From positions 1-6,861 of the forward strand of contig NZ_JALXPE010000101.1 in assembly GCF_025143365.1 (NCBI RefSeq): a stretch of DNA of 6,861 nucleotides. The letters are read 5' to 3'. Of this stretch, positions 6,352 through 6,861 are shown piece after piece (positions within the stretch are counted from its first letter, which is position 1; every line of letters begins with the position of its first letter). The position numbers and the translations under genes are program-made. The notes beneath the pieces were generated by a model. That model did no database searches and was not told the origin of the DNA. It worked only from the letters and a program-made list of their open reading frames with translations. The DNA is from Microbacterium sp. p3-SID336 (lineage in GTDB: Bacteria > Actinomycetota > Actinomycetes > Actinomycetales > Microbacteriaceae).

Positions 6352-6372
6352 CTTACCCATAGAATGGGTGAG
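6352..6372 (+). promoter_or_regulatory. Lipoprotein-gene -10 box inside a palindrome
   Basis: TAGAAT at 6360-6365 is a good -10 hexamer. It predicts a start near 6372 and a leader of about 29 bases with AGGAGG (6391-6396). The hexamer sits within a perfect inverted repeat, ACCCAT (6355-6360) / ATGGGT (6364-6369), with a three-base centre. The pairing extends to CTTACCCAT / ATGGGTGAG if one T-G pair is allowed. A repressor operator over the -10 is one reading. A -35 was not recognised. Confidence 0.4.
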
Positions 6373-6400
6373 GACATCCCGCCGGACCTCAGGAGGACCC

Positions 6401-6861
6401 GTGAAATCGCGCCTTGTCGCGTCAGCCGCCATCAGCGCCCTCGTTCTGCTCGGTGCGACCGGATGCACGTTCATCACCCCGCAGTCCACCAAGATCGAGT
6501 ACGCGGCATCCGACGGCGTGAACGTCTCCGACGCCGAGGGGCCGATCGACGTGCGCAACGCCCTCGTCATCGCGACCGAGGACGGCTCCGTCGGCAACTT
6601 CGTCGGCGCCATCGTGAACCCGACCGAGGAGCGCGGCACGCTCACGATCTCGGTCAAGGGCGTCGACCCCTTCACCGTCACGGTGCCCGCGGGCGAGACC
6701 ATCAGCCTGGGCGCGGACGAGGAGCCGCTGCGCATCGTCGGCCTCGACACCAAGCCCGGCGCGACGGTCGAGATGCACTTCCAGTCCGGCGATTCCGCTG
6801 GCGTCACGACCGAGGTGCCCGTGCTCGACGGCACCCTCCCCTACTACTCGGATCTCGCTCC
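6401..6861 (+). CDS. Secreted lipoprotein next to carD, LpqE-like by position (3' end cut)
   Basis: The frame is open for 153 residues and runs off the right edge. The N-terminus is a lipoprotein signal: basic MKSR, a hydrophobic stretch to residue 17, then a lipobox ending GATGC with Cys22 as the lipidated residue. The mature protein should therefore be anchored on the outer face of the membrane. The rest looks like a beta-rich extracytoplasmic domain: NALVIATEDGSVGNFVGAIV, then TLTISVKGVDPFTVTVPAGE. Its place divergent from carD matches lpqE in M. tuberculosis as I remember it, and I recall that group being linked to the PCu(A)C copper-chaperone fold. The visible part has only one internal Met and one His, adjacent at 125-126, so the H-M-X10-M copper motif is not present. 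Copper binding is not supported. The GTG start has AGGAGG four bases upstream. Confidence 0.85.
   Translation, partial: MKSRLVASAAISALVLLGATGCTFITPQSTKIEYAASDGVNVSDAEGPIDVRNALVIATEDGSVGNFVGAIVNPTEERGTLTISVKGVDPFTVTVPAGETISLGADEEPLRIVGLDTKPGATVEMHFQSGDSAGVTTEVPVLDGTLPYYSDLA

Noticed and set aside
6256..6834. 192-residue open frame on - opposite the lipoprotein and the promoter region
   Set aside because: The + frame has a ribosome site, lipobox and normal codon use; the - frame shows no family features and crosses both divergent promoters.

Overview
The window is high-GC actinobacterial chromosome. The gene order, a CarD protein close to the mycobacterial and Streptomyces forms, GTG starts and sparse TTA codons all point to Actinomycetota. 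The CarD variant and the fused ispDF suggest Microbacteriaceae, probably Microbacterium or a close relative; that placement is inference from remembered family sequences. No mobile element, CRISPR array, tRNA or rRNA was seen. This is a housekeeping region rather than an accessory island.

Layout from left to right: a kinase-like DUF4032 protein on + (42-1346) converges on a five-gene block on -. Read in its own direction (right to left), that block is carD (5784-6266), a fused ispDF (4477-5715), cysS (3011-4414), rlmB (2014-3018) and a COG2910-type NAD(P)-binding reductase (1353-1994). Divergent from carD, on +, is a lipoprotein gene (from 6401) that runs off the right edge. The order lipoprotein - carD - ispD - ispF - cysS - rlmB matches, from memory, the Mycobacterium tuberculosis order lpqE - carD - ispD - ispF - cysS - Rv3579c. 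This is therefore an old conserved neighbourhood, here with ispD and ispF joined into one reading frame.

The genes combine an RNA polymerase regulator that controls rRNA and housekeeping promoters (CarD), two steps of the MEP isoprenoid pathway (IspD and IspF), cysteine charging of tRNA (CysS) and 23S rRNA 2'-O-methylation (RlmB). cysS and rlmB overlap by 8 bases and are probably translationally coupled. carD and ispDF, and ispDF and cysS, are each separated by a hairpin of about 10-11 bp. Each hairpin is followed by a TANNNT hexamer exactly six bases before a GTG start that lacks a good Shine-Dalgarno. This suggests that ispDF and cysS each have their own leaderless promoter, rather than belonging to one simple operon.

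I did not find a wholly new system. The points most worth a second look are the repeated hairpin plus leaderless-start arrangement, a natural Glu at CarD position 47 (Arg in mycobacteria), the intact kinase-type catalytic residues in the DUF4032 protein, and a perfect inverted repeat overlapping the -10 box of the lipoprotein gene.
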